Assembly (NCBI GenBank): GCA_012841175.1
Contig: DUVG01000112.1
Location: 1 to 6,815, forward strand
Length of the DNA stretch: 6,815 bases
From: Clostridium sp.
GTDB taxonomy: Bacteria > Bacillota > Clostridia > Acetivibrionales > Acetivibrionaceae
Direction of reading: 5' to 3'
In this document: positions 6,101-6,815 of the stretch, one piece after another
How the letters are laid out: the number at the start of each line of letters is the position of its first letter
Numbering within the stretch: the first letter of the stretch is position 1
The notes under the pieces: model-generated
Databases searched by the model: none
What the model was told of the DNA's origin: nothing
The model's input: the letters and a program-made list of their open reading frames with translations, nothing else
Program-made: the position numbers and the translations under genes

Positions 6101-6685
6101 ATGTTGCTAGATGGATTAAAAATTGGATTTGCACTAACGGGTTCTTTTTGTACAATAGATAAAGTTATACCTGAAATAAAGAAAATAATAGATGCTGGAG
6201 GAAAAGTTGTACCAATAATATCACATTCAGTTGATAAATTTGACACAAGGTTTGGAAAGGCAGAAAATTTAAAAAAGCAACTTAGGGATATTACAGGTGA
6301 GGAAATAATAAATACAGTTATAGATGCAGAACCTATAGGACCTAAATCGCTTCTTGACATAATAATTGTTGCACCTTGTACAGGTAATACTTTAAGTAAA
6401 ATAGTAAATGGAATAACAGATACTCCTGTGACCATGGCATGCAAAGCACAGTTGAGAAATCAAAAGCCTATTTTAATAGCTATCTCAACAAATGATGCAC
6501 TAGGAACAAATGCAAAAAACATAGGACTTCTTCTGAATACAAAAAATGTATTTTTGGTTCCTTTTGGTCAAGATGGACCAAAAAACAAATCAAATTCTAT
6601 GGTAGCAGATTTTTCTTCAATAATGCCTGCATTAACTGAGGCTGTAAGAGGTAAACAAATTCAACCAGTTTTTATTCAATATTAA
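6101..6685 (+). CDS. dpaB: Dipicolinate synthase subunit B (flavoprotein-like)
   Basis: The 194-residue protein matches SpoVFB (about 200 residues), the second subunit of dipicolinate synthase, which has a flavoprotein/phosphopantothenoylcysteine-decarboxylase-like fold. Visible family blocks are IGFALTGSFCTI (8-19), the nucleotide-binding-like IIIVAPCTGNTLSKIVNGITDTPV (87-110), the MACKAQLRN segment (112-120), STNDALGTNAKNIGLLLN (129-146), and PFGQDGP (154-160) followed by SNSMVADF (164-171). AGGAGGG at 6088-6094 lies inside the end of dpaA and six bases before ATG. Only two bases separate the dpaA stop from this start, so the two are almost certainly co-transcribed and probably translationally coupled, suiting a two-subunit enzyme made in fixed ratio. 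No clear terminator follows. In Bacillus asd, dapG and dapA come next; whether that holds here is beyond the window. Confidence 0.96.
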   Translation: MLLDGLKIGFALTGSFCTIDKVIPEIKKIIDAGGKVVPIISHSVDKFDTRFGKAENLKKQLRDITGEEIINTVIDAEPIGPKSLLDIIIVAPCTGNTLSKIVNGITDTPVTMACKAQLRNQKPILIAISTNDALGTNAKNIGLLLNTKNVFLVPFGQDGPKNKSNSMVADFSSIMPALTEAVRGKQIQPVFIQY

Positions 6686-6703
6686 AACAAAAAAATTGAA
6701 AAT

Positions 6704-6737
6704 GACACTTGAGAAATATAAATAAAAGTGTTAAAAT
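6704..6737 (+). promoter_or_regulatory. Vegetative-type promoter after dpaB with overlapping inverted repeat
   Basis: TTGAGA (6709-6714) and TAAAAT (6732-6737) are spaced by 17 bases, with TG at 6729-6730 forming an extended -10. ACACTT (6705-6710) and AAGTGT (6726-6731) form an inverted repeat with 15 bases between arms, covering the -35 and the edge of the -10, so it could be a repressor site. Another -10-like TATAAT preceded by TGA lies at 6749-6754 without a good -35. The promoter probably serves a gene just beyond the window; no start codon with a ribosome binding site is visible before 6815. Confidence 0.6.
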
Positions 6738-6815
6738 GATTTTAGTGATATAATAATTATAAAAGATAAACTATTGATTTTATATATTTTATTTTTTATA
6801 ATTATTTATGTATAA

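Noticed and set aside
5968..6444. Minus-strand frame of 158 codons opposite dpaA/dpaB
   Set aside because: Fully antisense to two well-recognised coding regions; hydrophobic look comes from the complement of Lys/Asn/Ile-rich codons.

Overview
This window looks like chromosomal DNA of a low-GC, endospore-forming Firmicute, most likely a Clostridium-type anaerobe. The evidence is strong AT bias, AGGAGG-type ribosome binding sites, a dipicolinate synthase pair, and the order rpsO - pnp - M16 peptidase - dpaA - dpaB. As known from Bacillus subtilis, this is a thinned version of the rpsO-pnpA-ylxY-mlpA-ymxH-spoVFA-spoVFB block. All genes are on the + strand. There is no sign of a mobile element, CRISPR array, tRNA or rRNA.

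Layout: (1) Positions 1-770 hold the C-terminal part of a PFL-like/DUF711 (UPF0210) protein that begins before the window. (2) Positions 771-948 hold a good extended -10 promoter and an rpsO leader with a hairpin carrying adjacent G·U and G-C pairs, the S15-recognition signature; rpsO (949-1212) ends in an intrinsic terminator that overlaps its stop codon. (3) Positions 1213-1601 are a 389-base gap, the pnp leader. It ends in a long, nearly continuous hairpin (1498-1585) just before the pnp ribosome binding site and resembles an RNase III target. (4) pnp (1602-3713) and an M16 zinc peptidase (3758-5011) are probably co-transcribed and end at a strong terminator (5033-5068). (5) A SigK-like promoter (5111-5139) starts a dpaA-dpaB operon (5211-6685) with a 2-base gap between the genes. 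(6) Positions 6686-6815 contain a good vegetative-type promoter, probably for a gene just past the window.

The genes form two functional groups. rpsO and pnp encode a ribosomal protein and an RNA-decay/processing exonuclease, each with a structured leader suggesting autogenous post-transcriptional control. dpaA and dpaB make dipicolinic acid, the spore-core calcium chelator; the SigK-type promoter and upstream terminator suggest mother-cell-specific expression insulated from the vegetative genes before them. The M16 peptidase sits between these groups, as mlpA does in Bacillus.

I do not see a new multi-gene system. The most interesting signals are in RNA leaders, promoters and two small tandem duplications: one appears to have moved the stop codon of the M16 gene, and the other duplicated five residues in DpaA.
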